From: Stenotrophomonas nitritireducens
GTDB taxonomy: Bacteria; Pseudomonadota; Gammaproteobacteria; Xanthomonadales; Xanthomonadaceae
Reading direction: 5' to 3'
DNA length: 64,000 nt
Assembly: GCF_001700965.1 (NCBI RefSeq)
Contig: NZ_CP016756.1
Location: forward strand, 3,896,501 to 3,960,500
Shown: positions 42,785 to 52,643 of the stretch, piece after piece
Layout: each line of letters starts with the position of its first letter
Numbering within the stretch: the first letter of the stretch is position 1
Program-made: the position numbers and the translations under genes
Notes under the pieces: model-generated
The model's input: only the letters and a program-made list of their open reading frames with translations
What the model was told of the DNA's origin: nothing
Databases searched by the model: none

Positions 42785-43428
42785 GGTGCGGATTTCTCGG
42801 TGAGCTTGATCAGGTCGCTGGCAATTGCCTGCGGGTTGAACGGGGGACGCATCAGGCCGGCCAGGCGTCCCTGCGGGTCGAGCACGGCGATGCTGGCGGA
42901 GTGGTCCATGCTGTAGTCGTCGGGGTTCTGCTCGAAGTGCTTGCCCGGGGCTTTCTGGAACACCATGCCCAGCGAGGTGGCAAAACGCTCCAGCGACGGC
43001 ACATCGGCGGTGGCGGCGATGGTGTCCTTGTGGAAGGCATGGGCGTACTCGCCCAGCCGCGCCGGGGTGTCACGCTCGGGGTCCACCGACACCAGCACCA
43101 CGCGCGGGCGCAGGCTGTCGGGGATGGCCTCCCACTGCTTCTGGGCCTGGGCCAGCTCGGTCAGGGTGGTGGGGCAGACGTCCGGGCAGGAGGTGAAACC
43201 CAGGAATACCAGGGTCCAATGGCCGCGCAGCTCGCCGGGGATCAGGCGGGTGCCGTCGGATTGGGCCAGGTCGAACTCCGGCAGGGTGCGCGGGGTGCCG
43301 TAGAACAGGATGCTGCTGGTCCCCTGGCTGCCCTTGTTGGACGGGCCGAAGACCTTCTGCGCCAACAGCAGGCCCAGGCCGGCGGCCAGGGCGATGGCCA
43401 GGATGATGCCGGTATTTCGATTGAACAT
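42781..43428 (-). CDS. SCO1/SenC-family copper chaperone
   Basis: This 215-residue protein is anchored by an N-terminal helix ([21 protein letters not shown]) with a thioredoxin-like domain in the periplasm. The copper-binding set is present: Cys81 and Cys85 in [12 protein letters not shown] and His176 in [17 protein letters not shown] proteins deliver copper to the CuA site of cytochrome c oxidase or act as thiol reductants for it. The ATG at 43428 was chosen as the residue before the membrane helix; the open frame to 43587 adds an unlikely Pro/Arg-rich leader. It is first in an operon with psd; the reason for this pairing is not evident. Confidence 0.93.
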   Translation of the reverse strand: MFNRNTGIILAIALAAGLGLLLAQKVFGPSNKGSQGTSSILFYGTPRTLPEFDLAQSDGTRLIPGELRGHWTLVFLGFTSCPDVCPTTLTELAQAQKQWEAIPDSLRPRVVLVSVDPERDTPARLGEYAHAFHKDTIAATADVPSLERFATSLGMVFQKAPGKHFEQNPDDYSMDHSASIAVLDPQGRLAGLMRPPFNPQAIASDLIKLTEKSAP

Positions 43429-43644
43429 GCGCGCGGGCTTCCGTTCGGGTACTGCGGCTGGACGGCGGGGCGCCAGCCGTGGGCGGATACGGGAGTGTAG
43501 GGGATTGCAGGCGTACACCCCGGCAACTGGCCGGTATTTGGCTGCCGTTTGCGGGCCATTGCCGAAGTTTCGGCTGCAACTGGACAATCAATATACCGGT
43601 CAGGTGCCTATAATCGCAGACCTTTCAAGTATTTCCGTATTGCC

Positions 43645-44574
43645 ATGACTGCCGAAGCGGCCGCTGAACTCCATACGATCGTCGATTTGATCCGCTACGG
43701 CGCAAGCCGTTTCAATGCTGCAGGCCTGACCTTTGGCCACAGCTATGACAACGCCCTGGACGAGGCGACCCAGCTGACCCTGCACAGCCTGCACCTGCCA
43801 CCGGACCTCGGCCCGGCCTATGGCACGGCGCGCGTGCTGCTGGAAGAACGGCAGCAGGTGCTGGCGCTGTTCCAGCGCCGCATCGATGAGCGTCAGCCGG
43901 CGGCCTACCTGACCGGCGAGGCCTGGTTCGCAGGTTTGAGCTTCAAGAGCGACGCGCGTGCGCTGGTGCCGCGTTCGCCGATCGCCGAGCTGATCCTCAA
44001 TGGCTTCGAGCCCTGGCTGGCAGGTCGCGAGGTCAACCGCGCGCTGGACCTGTGCACCGGCTCGGGCTGCATCGCCATCGCCATGGGCCACTATTACCCG
44101 AACTGGCAGGTGGATGGCAGCGACGTCAATGACGCCGCGCTGTCGCTGGCGGTGGAGAACAAGGAGCGTCTGCTCGCCCACAATGTCGAGCTGGTCAAGA
44201 GCGACCTGTTCGCCGGGCTGCAGGGCCGGGTCTACGACTTGATCGTCACCAACCCGCCCTACGTCACCAACGACGAGACCGACGCGCTGCCGAAGGAATA
44301 CCAGCACGAGCCAGACCTGGCTCTGCGTGCCGGCGACGACGGCCTGGACCTGGTGTTGAAGATCCTGCGTGACGCGCCGGACCACCTGAGCGAAGACGGC
44401 CTGCTGATCTGCGAAGTAGGCGATTCCGAACAGCACCTGATCAAGCTGCTGCCGGAGGTCTACATGTCCTGGGTCGAGTTCAAGGTCGGGCAGATGGGTA
44501 TTTTCGCCGTCGAAGCGGCCGAGCTGCGTGCCCACCATGCGCGCATCGCCGAGCTGGCAGCAGCACGCCCCTGA
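43645..44574 (+). CDS. prmB: Ribosomal protein uL3 N5-glutamine methyltransferase PrmB
   Basis: This 309-residue class I SAM-dependent methyltransferase modifies a Gln of ribosomal protein L3. The helical N-terminal domain ([20 protein letters not shown]...[12 protein letters not shown]) is characteristic of PrmB. Motif I reads [15 protein letters not shown] and the catalytic motif TNPPYVTN (about 202-209) positions the Gln amide. [19 protein letters not shown] is a further PrmB/PrmC marker. The ATG at 43645 starts MTAEAAAEL; a TATAAT at 43609-43614 may be the -10 box but a good -35 was not seen. It precedes aroC, as in related genomes. Confidence 0.96.
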   Translation: MTAEAAAELHTIVDLIRYGASRFNAAGLTFGHSYDNALDEATQLTLHSLHLPPDLGPAYGTARVLLEERQQVLALFQRRIDERQPAAYLTGEAWFAGLSFKSDARALVPRSPIAELILNGFEPWLAGREVNRALDLCTGSGCIAIAMGHYYPNWQVDGSDVNDAALSLAVENKERLLAHNVELVKSDLFAGLQGRVYDLIVTNPPYVTNDETDALPKEYQHEPDLALRAGDDGLDLVLKILRDAPDHLSEDGLLICEVGDSEQHLIKLLPEVYMSWVEFKVGQMGIFAVEAAELRAHHARIAELAAARP

Positions 44575-44585
44575 GTCATCCTTGT

Positions 44586-44615
44586 GCCGTCACTCCGCCC
44601 TGGTGGAATGACGGC
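44586..44615. terminator. Hairpin between prmB and aroC
   Basis: GCCGTCACTCC pairs with GGAATGACGGC with one mismatch around an 8-base loop. There is no T tract, so termination is uncertain. Confidence 0.45.
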
Positions 44616-44648
44616 AACGGCCAGCGCAACCGCAAGAGCACAACGGCA

Positions 44649-45746
44649 TTGAATACATTCGGACAACTCCTTCGCGTCACCACCTTCGGTGAATCCCACG
44701 GGCCGGCGATCGGCTGCGTGATCGATGGGTGTCCGCCTGGCCTGGAAATCGCGCCCGAAGAATTCGCGCACGACCTGCAGCGCCGCGCCACCGGCAAGAG
44801 CCGCCATACCTCGGCCCGCCGCGAGGCCGACGAGGTCGAGATCCTGTCCGGGGTGTACGAAGGCCGTACCACCGGCACGCCGATCGCGCTGCTGATCCGC
44901 AACACCGATCAGCGCAGCAAGGATTACAGCAACATCGCCCAGCAGTTCCGCCCGGGCCATGCCGACTACAGCTACTGGCAGAAGTACGGCATCCGCGATC
45001 CGCGCGGCGGTGGCCGTTCCTCGGCGCGCGAAACCACGATGCGTGTGGCTGCTGGCGTCGTCGCCAAGAAGTGGCTGCAGCAGCGTTACGGCGTGACCGT
45101 TCGCGGTTACCTGTCGCAGCTGGGCGAAATCACCCCGGCCGGTTTTGACTGGGGCGCGGTCGAAGAGAATCCGTTCTTCTGGCCCGATGCCAGCCAGGTG
45201 CCGGCGTTGGAAACGTATATGGATGCGCTGCGCAAGTCCGGTGATTCGGTCGGTGCGCGCGTGACCGTGGTGGCCGATGGCGTGCCGCCGGGTTGGGGCG
45301 AGCCGATCTACGGCAAGCTCGATGGCGATATCGCCGTTGCGCTGATGAGCATCAATGCGGTCAAGGGCGTGGAAATCGGCGACGGGTTTGCCAGCGCCGC
45401 GCAGAAGGGCACCGAGCACCGTGACCTGATCACCCCGCAGGGTTTCCAGTCCAACCACGCAGGCGGCATCCTCGGTGGTATCTCCACCGGTCAGCAGATC
45501 GTTGCAGCCATGGTGCTCAAGCCCACCTCCAGCCTGCGCCTGCCCGGTGCCACGGTGGATACCGCCGGCAACGCGGTGGATGTGATCACCACCGGTCGTC
45601 ACGATCCCTGTGTCGGCATCCGCGCCACCCCCATCGCCGAGGCGATGCTGGCCCTGGTGCTGATGGACCAGGCCATGCGCCATCGCGGCCAGTGCGGCGA
45701 TGTTGGCGAAATGAGCCCGCGTATTCCCGGTCAGCTCGATGGCTGA
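44649..45746 (+). CDS. aroC: Chorismate synthase
   Basis: This 365-residue FMN-dependent lyase makes chorismate from EPSP, the last step of the shikimate pathway. All three family signatures are visible: [22 protein letters not shown] at the N terminus, [14 protein letters not shown] in the middle and [15 protein letters not shown] near residue 270. The TTG start at 44649 gives the family-typical (M)NTFG; no ATG is nearby. It overlaps the following dehydrogenase by eight bases. Chorismate links functionally to trpF and trpB further down the window. Confidence 0.97.
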   Translation: MNTFGQLLRVTTFGESHGPAIGCVIDGCPPGLEIAPEEFAHDLQRRATGKSRHTSARREADEVEILSGVYEGRTTGTPIALLIRNTDQRSKDYSNIAQQFRPGHADYSYWQKYGIRDPRGGGRSSARETTMRVAAGVVAKKWLQQRYGVTVRGYLSQLGEITPAGFDWGAVEENPFFWPDASQVPALETYMDALRKSGDSVGARVTVVADGVPPGWGEPIYGKLDGDIAVALMSINAVKGVEIGDGFASAAQKGTEHRDLITPQGFQSNHAGGILGGISTGQQIVAAMVLKPTSSLRLPGATVDTAGNAVDVITTGRHDPCVGIRATPIAEAMLALVLMDQAMRHRGQCGDVGEMSPRIPGQLDG

Positions 45747-46791
45747 TCGGCGGCCCCGCGTCTGGGTATCGCAGCCCCTGTTCGACGATACCGTCGCGCA
45801 GTTGGCGGCGTACTGCGACGTGGTTGCCACCGAAAAGGTCAGCGCCCACAGCGCGGCCGAGCTTGCCGCGCAGCTGGCCGATGTCGATGGCGCGCTGGTC
45901 ACCCTCAACGACCGTATCGGCGCGGCGGAAATCGCCAACGCGCCGGCCTTGAAGATGATCGCCAATGTCGGCGTCGGCTATAACAACCTGGATATCGGCG
46001 CGCTCAGTGCGGCCGGCATTCTTGCCAGCAACACTCCGGACGTACTCACCGAAACCACCGCTGACCTCGGCTTCTCGTTGTTGATGGCGGCCGCACGCCG
46101 CATTGTTGAATCCGATCGTTGGCTGCGCGATGGCAACTGGGGGCAGTGGTCATTCACCACCATGCTCGGTGCCGATCTGCATGGCAGCACCCTGGGCATC
46201 CTGGGCATGGGCCGCATCGGCCAAGCCATCGCCCGCCGTGGTCACCATGGCTTCGGCATGAGGGTGCTGTACCACAACCGTTCACAGCTGCCCGCCGAGC
46301 AGGAGCAGGCGGTCGGTGCCCGTTATGTCGGCTTCGACGAACTGCTGGCCAACGTCGATCACCTGGTGCTGGTATTGCCGTATACCGCGCAGAACCACCA
46401 CATCATCAACGCCGCCGCACTGGCGCAGATGAAGCCGAGCGCGACGCTGGTGAACATCGCCCGTGGCGGCATCGTCGATGAGCTGGCGCTGGCCGACGCG
46501 CTGGCCAATGGCCGGCTGGCATCGGCGGCACTGGACGTGTACGAGAACGAGCCGAACGTGCGCCCGGAGCTGCTGGCCCTGCGCAACATCGTGCTGACCC
46601 CGCATATCGGCAGCGCCTCGCTGGCCACGCGCCGGGCGATGGTGCAGGTGGCGGTGGACAACCTGCTGGCCGGCCTGGGCATCGGCCCGGATGCTGGCAA
46701 GCCGGCCAATGCCATCAATGCCGAGCTGCTCGGCAATGGCACCGCGCGCATTGCCGCGGATGGCAAGAAAATCGGCGACAAAAAACGATAG
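45739..46791 (+). CDS. D-isomer-specific 2-hydroxyacid dehydrogenase (GhrB-like)
   Basis: This 350-residue NAD(P)H-dependent dehydrogenase has the Rossmann motif [17 protein letters not shown] (about 150-166), the substrate Arg in [10 protein letters not shown], and the Glu/His pair in [11 protein letters not shown] and [23 protein letters not shown] and [16 protein letters not shown] are typical of the glyoxylate/hydroxypyruvate reductase branch. It could also be a phosphoglycerate- or 4-phosphoerythronate-like enzyme; substrate is not settled. The ATG at 45739 overlaps the aroC 3' end, so it is translated from the aroC message. Confidence 0.88.
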   Translation: MADRRPRVWVSQPLFDDTVAQLAAYCDVVATEKVSAHSAAELAAQLADVDGALVTLNDRIGAAEIANAPALKMIANVGVGYNNLDIGALSAAGILASNTPDVLTETTADLGFSLLMAAARRIVESDRWLRDGNWGQWSFTTMLGADLHGSTLGILGMGRIGQAIARRGHHGFGMRVLYHNRSQLPAEQEQAVGARYVGFDELLANVDHLVLVLPYTAQNHHIINAAALAQMKPSATLVNIARGGIVDELALADALANGRLASAALDVYENEPNVRPELLALRNIVLTPHIGSASLATRRAMVQVAVDNLLAGLGIGPDAGKPANAINAELLGNGTARIAADGKKIGDKKR

Positions 46792-46823
46792 GGAGCCTCC
46801 CAGGCCGTGTGCTGGAGGTTCCC
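46791..46823 (+). other. Hairpin in the asd leader
   Basis: GGGAGCCTCC and GGAGGTTCCC pair over 10 bp (one G-T) around a 13-base loop, starting at the last base of the preceding stop codon. It could be a terminator remnant or a leader structure controlling asd. It does not resemble a lysine riboswitch, which is far longer. Confidence 0.45.
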
Positions 46824-46874
46824 CGAACCTGGCTCGATGTGTGTCTCCTCCCTCTTATTCTTTCGAGTATCCCC

Positions 46875-47900
<1,026 letters not shown>

Positions 47901-47908
47901 GGCACACA

Positions 47909-47935
47909 ACGACGCCGGCTTGATGCCGGCGTCGT
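47909..47935. terminator. Terminator-like hairpin between asd and fimV
   Basis: Perfect 11-bp stem ACGACGCCGGC/GCCGGCGTCGT with a 5-base loop, nine bases past the asd stop. It has no T tract. Confidence 0.6.
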
Positions 47936-47992
47936 CGCAACTGGGCGGTACAGCGGTATTCGAAAGCCGGGCCAGCCGTTATATTGGCCGCC

Positions 47993-49885
47993 ATGAAACT
48001 ATGGGGCAGGGGCGCGATGCGCTCATTACAAGGCGTGCTGGTCCTCGGCCTGGCGTTGTTCAGTAGCGCTGCGATGGCATTGGGATTGGGTAATATCCGC
48101 GTCCTGTCCAAGCCGGGGCAGCCGTTGGTGGCCGAAATCCCGGTCATCACCAGTGATCCGGGCGAGTTGGACAACGCCAAGGCCGGCCTGGCCTCGGCGG
48201 CTACTTTCGAGCGCGTGGGGCTGGCGGCGCCAACCGGCCTGGTTGGCGAGCTGCAGTTCCAGTTCGTGCAGGACCGCGATGGCCGGGCAGTGATCCGCGT
48301 CACCAGCGCCCAGCCGGTGCAGGTGGCATCGGTAGGCTTCCTGATCGAAGTGGATTGGGGCCAGGGCCGCCTGGTCCGCGAATATTCGGCCCTGGTGGCC
48401 GCGCCGGAAGCCGCAACCGTGGTCGCCGAGCCGATGATCGAAGCGCCGGCAGCGGCACAATCCAATCTGATCGTGCGCGAGCCGCAACAGCAGCCCGAAC
48501 AACTTCCTGAAGCGCCGCCGGCGGCTGCGATCCGTGCAGCGCCCGCAGCGGCACAACCGGCAGCGGTGGCTTCGGCGCCGCGGTCCGCGCCGGTGATGCA
48601 GGCTGACGGCCAGCTGGCGCCGGTACAGCGTGGGCAGAGCCTTTCGCAGATTGCCCGTGAGCTGTCGCATGACAGCGGTGCTTCGTTGAACCAGACCATG
48701 GTCGCGCTGATGCGCGCCAACCCCGAGGCTTTCATCCGCGGCAACATCAACCTGCTCAAGCAGGGCGCGGTGCTGCGGACGCCGGCGCAGGAAGAACTGG
48801 CACGGGTGGATGCCGCCGAGGCGCGCGCCATCGTGCGTGACCAGACCGCACAGTGGCGGCAGGCACGCGCGCCGATTCCACAGCCGGCGGTGGCGGATGC
48901 GGCAGCAGCTGCGCCTGCCGCGGCCGCACGCCCGGCCGCAACTGCAGCCGGCGCAGGTGGCGCACGCTTGGAAATCGCCCCGGCCGTAGCCGGCGCACAA
49001 CAGACCGCAGGAATGACGACCGGCCTCGATGCCGGTGGCGAGGGTGAAATGTTGGCCAACGAACAGCTGCAGCAAGCCAAGGAAGAACTGGCGACGCGTG
49101 ACGCGGAACTGCAGGAGCTGCGCGATCGCGTTGGCGAACTGGAAAAGCTGCAGAAGCAGCAGCAGACGCTGATTGCAATGAAGGATTCGGATCTGGCCGC
49201 TGCCCAGCAGCGTCTGGGCGAGGCGGCCAAGCGCGATGGCGCAGGCTCGTTCGGCTGGGTGTGGTTGGGCTTGGCGCTGGTGCTGTTGGGCGCGTTTGGC
49301 TGGTGGCTGAGCCGCCGCCGCAAGCCGTTGCCGCCGGCACCGCGCAGCGATTCGGTGGCGGAAAATCTGGCCGCGACGATGCCGGTGATGGGCGCCGCAG
49401 CCGTGCAGACGCCGTGGGAGACCGAGGCCGCTGAGGACGCTGCCGAGCTGGTCGAACCACATGCCCTGGCTGAAGACACCGCGCCAGCGCCGCAGCCGCA
49501 AGCCTATGAAGAACCGATGCCGGCCTGGCTCAAGGCCAGCCCGCCGGCACGTGCCGAACCGGTGGTCCCGGTTGTCGCCCCCAAGGTCGAGCACAAGCCG
49601 GTGCTGTTGTTCGAAGCTTCGCGTCTGAACACTGTTGTGCCCGAGCCAGCTGCGGTACGGCCTGAGCCGGCGGCAGCGGACGAGGCCAGCTGGTTGGCCG
49701 GTGACATGGCCGCGATCACGCCTTTGAATCCGACGCCCGCCGGTCGCGAGCGGCTGGAACTGGCCATTGCCTATCTGGATCTGGGTGATGCCGAAACCGC
49801 ACGCACCCTGCTCAATGAAGTTGCCGCCAGCACCGATCCGCAGGCGCGCGGCGAAGCGTTGGAACTGCTTGGTCGCATGCCCTGA
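47993..49885 (+). CDS. fimV: FimV-family inner-membrane hub protein
   Basis: This 630-residue protein has the FimV layout: signal peptide, a conserved N-terminal domain beginning LGLGNIRVLSKPGQPLVAEIPV, a LysM-like module (about 210-260, APVQRGQSLSQIARELS), an Ala/Pro-rich stretch, and a coiled coil (about 350-410, EELATRDAELQELRDRVGELEKL). A membrane helix follows (about 423-440, GWVWLGLALVLLGAFGWW), then an acidic cytoplasmic part, and the C-terminal FimV motif LELAIAYLDLGDAETARTLLNEV. FimV organises polar type IV pili and related signalling. The ATG at 47993 is nine bases inside the longest frame. Its stop overlaps the next start, TGATG. Confidence 0.93.
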   Translation: MKLWGRGAMRSLQGVLVLGLALFSSAAMALGLGNIRVLSKPGQPLVAEIPVITSDPGELDNAKAGLASAATFERVGLAAPTGLVGELQFQFVQDRDGRAVIRVTSAQPVQVASVGFLIEVDWGQGRLVREYSALVAAPEAATVVAEPMIEAPAAAQSNLIVREPQQQPEQLPEAPPAAAIRAAPAAAQPAAVASAPRSAPVMQADGQLAPVQRGQSLSQIARELSHDSGASLNQTMVALMRANPEAFIRGNINLLKQGAVLRTPAQEELARVDAAEARAIVRDQTAQWRQARAPIPQPAVADAAAAAPAAAARPAATAAGAGGARLEIAPAVAGAQQTAGMTTGLDAGGEGEMLANEQLQQAKEELATRDAELQELRDRVGELEKLQKQQQTLIAMKDSDLAAAQQRLGEAAKRDGAGSFGWVWLGLALVLLGAFGWWLSRRRKPLPPAPRSDSVAENLAATMPVMGAAAVQTPWETEAAEDAAELVEPHALAEDTAPAPQPQAYEEPMPAWLKASPPARAEPVVPVVAPKVEHKPVLLFEASRLNTVVPEPAAVRPEPAAADEASWLAGDMAAITPLNPTPAGRERLELAIAYLDLGDAETARTLLNEVAASTDPQARGEALELLGRMP

Positions 49886-50259
49886 TGGAGAAGCCTGAGA
49901 TGAAACGCGAGCGTCGGATCGATTACGTGGAGTTCGCCTCGCGCGATCCGGCGGCCAGCCGCGGGTTTTTCGAGCAGGTGTTTGGATGGCAGTTTGAAGA
50001 CTACGGTCCCGACTACACCGCATTTGATGATGGTCAGCTGCAGGGCGGGTTTTTCCGCGGCACGCCGCTGACCGCCAGCGCCGGCGCCCCGTTGGTCGTG
50101 CTGTATGCCGAGCAGCTGGCACCGTTGCTTGCGGTGGTTGCCGCGCACGGCGGCGAGCTGGTCAAGCCGATCTTCAGCTTCCCGGGTGGTCGCCGCTTCC
50201 AGTTCATCGAGCCCGGTGGCAACGAACTGGCCGTGTGGTCCGAGCGCGACCACGACTGA
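49885..50259 (+). CDS. VOC-family (glyoxalase-like) protein
   Basis: This 124-residue protein consists of the two beta-alpha-beta-beta-beta units of the vicinal-oxygen-chelate fold: IDYVEFASRDPAASRGFFEQVFGWQFEDYG then LVVLYAEQLAPLLAVVAAHGGELVKPIF and FQFIEPGGNELAVWSE. Single-domain members bind small molecules or metals; specific chemistry is not predictable. The ATG at 49885 overlaps the fimV stop; a second ATG at 49900 is also possible. Conserved position between fimV and truA suggests operon membership without functional link. Confidence 0.85.
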   Translation: MEKPEMKRERRIDYVEFASRDPAASRGFFEQVFGWQFEDYGPDYTAFDDGQLQGGFFRGTPLTASAGAPLVVLYAEQLAPLLAVVAAHGGELVKPIFSFPGGRRFQFIEPGGNELAVWSERDHD

Positions 50260-50304
50260 GTGGTCGACGGACTCAGCGGCACCCACAAACCAAGAGGTTC
50301 AACC

Positions 50305-51078
50305 ATGCGTTACGCGCTGGGCGTGGAATACGACGGCAGCGAATTCAAGGGCTGGCAGCAGCTCGGCGAGAGCGGCTGCGCCAGCGTGCAGGCCACCTTG
50401 CAGGACGCGCTGTCCTCGGTAGCCGACGCCCCGATCAGCGTGGTCTGTGCCGGGCGTACCGATGCCGGCGTGCATGGCGAATGCCAGGTGGTGCACTTTG
50501 ACAGCGATGTTGAGCGCAGCCCGCGCGGCTGGGTGCTGGGCACCACCACGCGGCTGCCGCCTTCGGTGTGCGTGCGCTGGTGCGTGCCGGCGGTTGACGA
50601 TTTCCATGCTCGGTTCTCGGCCAAGGCACGGCGCTATCGTTATCGCATTCTCAACCGCCAGGTGCGGCCGGCCCTGTACCGGCAGATCCTGAGCTGGGAG
50701 CGTCGCCCGCTGGACGCCGATGCCATGCACCGGGCCGCGCAGGCGCTGCTGGGCGAAAACGACTTCGGCGCCTTCCGCAGTGCGCAGTGCCAGGCCCTGC
50801 ATGCCCGCCGCGAGCTGCAGTCGATTGCTGTCCGTCGCCAGGGCGAAGTGGTGGAGGTGGAGGTCCAGGCCAACGCCTTCCTGCATCACATGGTGCGCAA
50901 TATCGTGGGCTCGTTGCTGATGGTGGGAGCCGGAGAGAAGCCTGAAGGCTGGGTCGGGGAATTGCTGGCAGGGCGAGATCGCAATCTGGCCGGTCCAACT
51001 GCGCCACCGCAGGGCCTGGTGTTCGTCGGGCCGCTGTATGCTGAAAGCTGGAAGCTGCCGGACGAGGTGACACTGTGA
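50305..51078 (+). CDS. truA: tRNA pseudouridine(38-40) synthase TruA
   Basis: This 257-residue enzyme isomerises uridines 38-40 in the anticodon arm. The catalytic Asp53 lies in [19 protein letters not shown]. Family segments [34 protein letters not shown] and [19 protein letters not shown] are present. The ATG at 50305 has AAGAGG upstream. The 3' end overlaps trpF in GTGA. The fimV-truA-trpF order is usual in gammaproteobacteria. Confidence 0.97.
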   Translation: MRYALGVEYDGSEFKGWQQLGESGCASVQATLQDALSSVADAPISVVCAGRTDAGVHGECQVVHFDSDVERSPRGWVLGTTTRLPPSVCVRWCVPAVDDFHARFSAKARRYRYRILNRQVRPALYRQILSWERRPLDADAMHRAAQALLGENDFGAFRSAQCQALHARRELQSIAVRRQGEVVEVEVQANAFLHHMVRNIVGSLLMVGAGEKPEGWVGELLAGRDRNLAGPTAPPQGLVFVGPLYAESWKLPDEVTL

Positions 51079-51737
51079 GCCGTACGCTGTTTCGCACCCG
51101 CATCAAGTTCTGCGGCATGACCCGTGCCGGTGACATCCGTCTTGCCAGTGAACTGGGCGTGGATGCCATCGGTTTCATCTTTGCCAAGGGCAGTGCGCGC
51201 CGCGTGGCGCCCTCCGAGGCACGCGCGATGCGCCAGGCAATTCCGCCGATGGTCGAAGTTGTGGCCCTGTTCCAGCAGAACAATCGCGAGGAAGTGCGCG
51301 AGGTGTTGCGTGCGGTACGGCCAACCCTGCTGCAGTTCCATGGCGATGAGGACGATGCGTTCTGCCGCAGTTTCAACATGCCATACCTCAAGGCGATCGC
51401 GATGGGGGGGCGCAGCGAGGTCACCGCGCGTGGCCTGCAGCAGATGTATCCGCATGCGGCCGGTTTTCTGTTCGACAGCCACGTGGTTGGCGGCAGCGGC
51501 GGTACCGGCGTTGCGTTCGACTGGTCGCAGATTCCGCCCGGCGTACACCGCCCGTACCTGTTGGCAGGCGGTATCAGGCCGGAAAACGTGCATGACGCCA
51601 TTGTCGCCACCCAGCCTTGGGGCGTGGATGTGTCCAGTGGCATCGAGGCCGCGCCGGGGCTAAAGGACGGCTACAAGATGCGCCAGTTCGTGGAAGAAGT
51701 GCGTCGCGCCGATACCCGGCCCGAGGAGCAGGACTGA
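51075..51737 (+). CDS. trpF: Phosphoribosylanthranilate isomerase
   Basis: This 220-residue TIM-barrel enzyme carries out the third step of tryptophan synthesis. Catalytic Cys13 is in [12 protein letters not shown] and the acid Asp in [37 protein letters not shown] and [16 protein letters not shown] are further signatures. The GTG start overlaps truA by four bases. In related Xanthomonadaceae trpF is usually close to trpB and trpA; here 11.4 kb separate it from trpB, occupied by the flotillin/ATPase module and the lysR gene. Confidence 0.97.
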   Translation: MSRTLFRTRIKFCGMTRAGDIRLASELGVDAIGFIFAKGSARRVAPSEARAMRQAIPPMVEVVALFQQNNREEVREVLRAVRPTLLQFHGDEDDAFCRSFNMPYLKAIAMGGRSEVTARGLQQMYPHAAGFLFDSHVVGGSGGTGVAFDWSQIPPGVHRPYLLAGGIRPENVHDAIVATQPWGVDVSSGIEAAPGLKDGYKMRQFVEEVRRADTRPEEQD

Positions 51738-51953
51738 ATACGCCGGTGGCCCATCTGCGCAACGGCGGCCGTTGTCAGTGGGAGGTGTCGCACGATTTGG
51801 GACATTGCCGGCAGGCCATGCCCGGGCTGATTCCCTTATGATGGTTGCCTCGGCGACAAGCACGGATGCCTGCGGGTCGGGGATGAAACCGCACTGGCGT
51901 GAAGGCCGGAACGGATCCCGCAAAGGCAGCTGGGCGCCACAAGGAAGGTGTGC
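51738..51953. other. Gap before the flotillin module
   Basis: No strong hairpin, repeat or protein-like frame is seen. The module's promoter must lie here, since trpF transcription is not closed by a visible terminator. Confidence 0.4.
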
Positions 51954-52643
51954 ATGGCGGAATTTCTGCAAGTAGCGCTGTCGTTTCCGACGTTGCCTTA
52001 CAGCGTCGTGCTTTGCTTTGCGGTCATCTATTGGATGCTTGCCGCCACCGGCATTGTCGATGACGGCGGGATCGGCAGCGGCGACGGGGCCGATTTTCAT
52101 TCCCATGGCGGCGAGCACGGTGCCAGCGGTATCTCCGCGATGTTTGCCCGGCTCGGCCTGGGCGGTGCGCCGACCATGCTGGTGGTGCTGCTGCTGGCCT
52201 TTTTCGGCTGGACCATCACCTATCTGGTACAGCTCTTTTTCCTGCAATCGCTGCCGACCGTGCTGCGTTGGGGCATCGGCAGTGCGGTGGCTGTGGCGGC
52301 GCTGATTCCCGGCGCGGTCGTTTCGGCCTGGGTACTGCGGCCGATCCGCCGCCTGTTGCTCAAGCTGCGGCCGGTGGCACAGGAATCCATTCTCGGCCGG
52401 GTGGCGCAGATCACCTCGCCGGAAGTCACCGCCGAGCAGGGCTATGCAAGCTTTGATGACGGCGGTGCCGGCCTGATCCTGCATGTGCGCATGCGTGACG
52501 GCAGCCGGCTTGCGCGCGGTCAACGGGTAAGGCTGGTGGAATACCTGCACGACAAGAATCACTACCTGGTGGTCGCCGACAGCGACCTGCCGGGTCTGGA
52601 CGTTTTTCCCTCTGATGTATCAGGCGACAAGGAGATCCACTGA
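51954..52643 (+). CDS. YqiJ/NfeD-like OB-fold membrane protein
   Basis: This 229-residue protein has three membrane helices (about 12-30 VVLCFAVIYWMLAATGIV, 72-95 TMLVVLLLAFFGWTITYLV and 103-125 WGIGSAVAVAALIPGAVVSAW) and a C-terminal soluble domain of about 90 residues (LGRVAQITSPEVTAEQGYASFDD...HVRMRDGSRLARGQRVRLVEYL) typical of an NfeD-like OB fold. A His/Asp/Gly-rich loop (GDGADFHSHGGEHG) follows helix one. Such proteins are encoded beside flotillins (yqiJ-yqiK, nfeD pairs) and are thought to work with them in membrane microdomains. AAGGAAGG lies six bases before the ATG. The stop overlaps the flotillin ATG by one base. Confidence 0.88.
   Translation: MAEFLQVALSFPTLPYSVVLCFAVIYWMLAATGIVDDGGIGSGDGADFHSHGGEHGASGISAMFARLGLGGAPTMLVVLLLAFFGWTITYLVQLFFLQSLPTVLRWGIGSAVAVAALIPGAVVSAWVLRPIRRLLLKLRPVAQESILGRVAQITSPEVTAEQGYASFDDGGAGLILHVRMRDGSRLARGQRVRLVEYLHDKNHYLVVADSDLPGLDVFPSDVSGDKEIH

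Noticed and set aside
43581..43614. Sigma-70 promoter for prmB
   Set aside because: TATAAT is perfect, but the nearest -35-like box (TGGACA) is 22 bases away, too far for a normal spacer.
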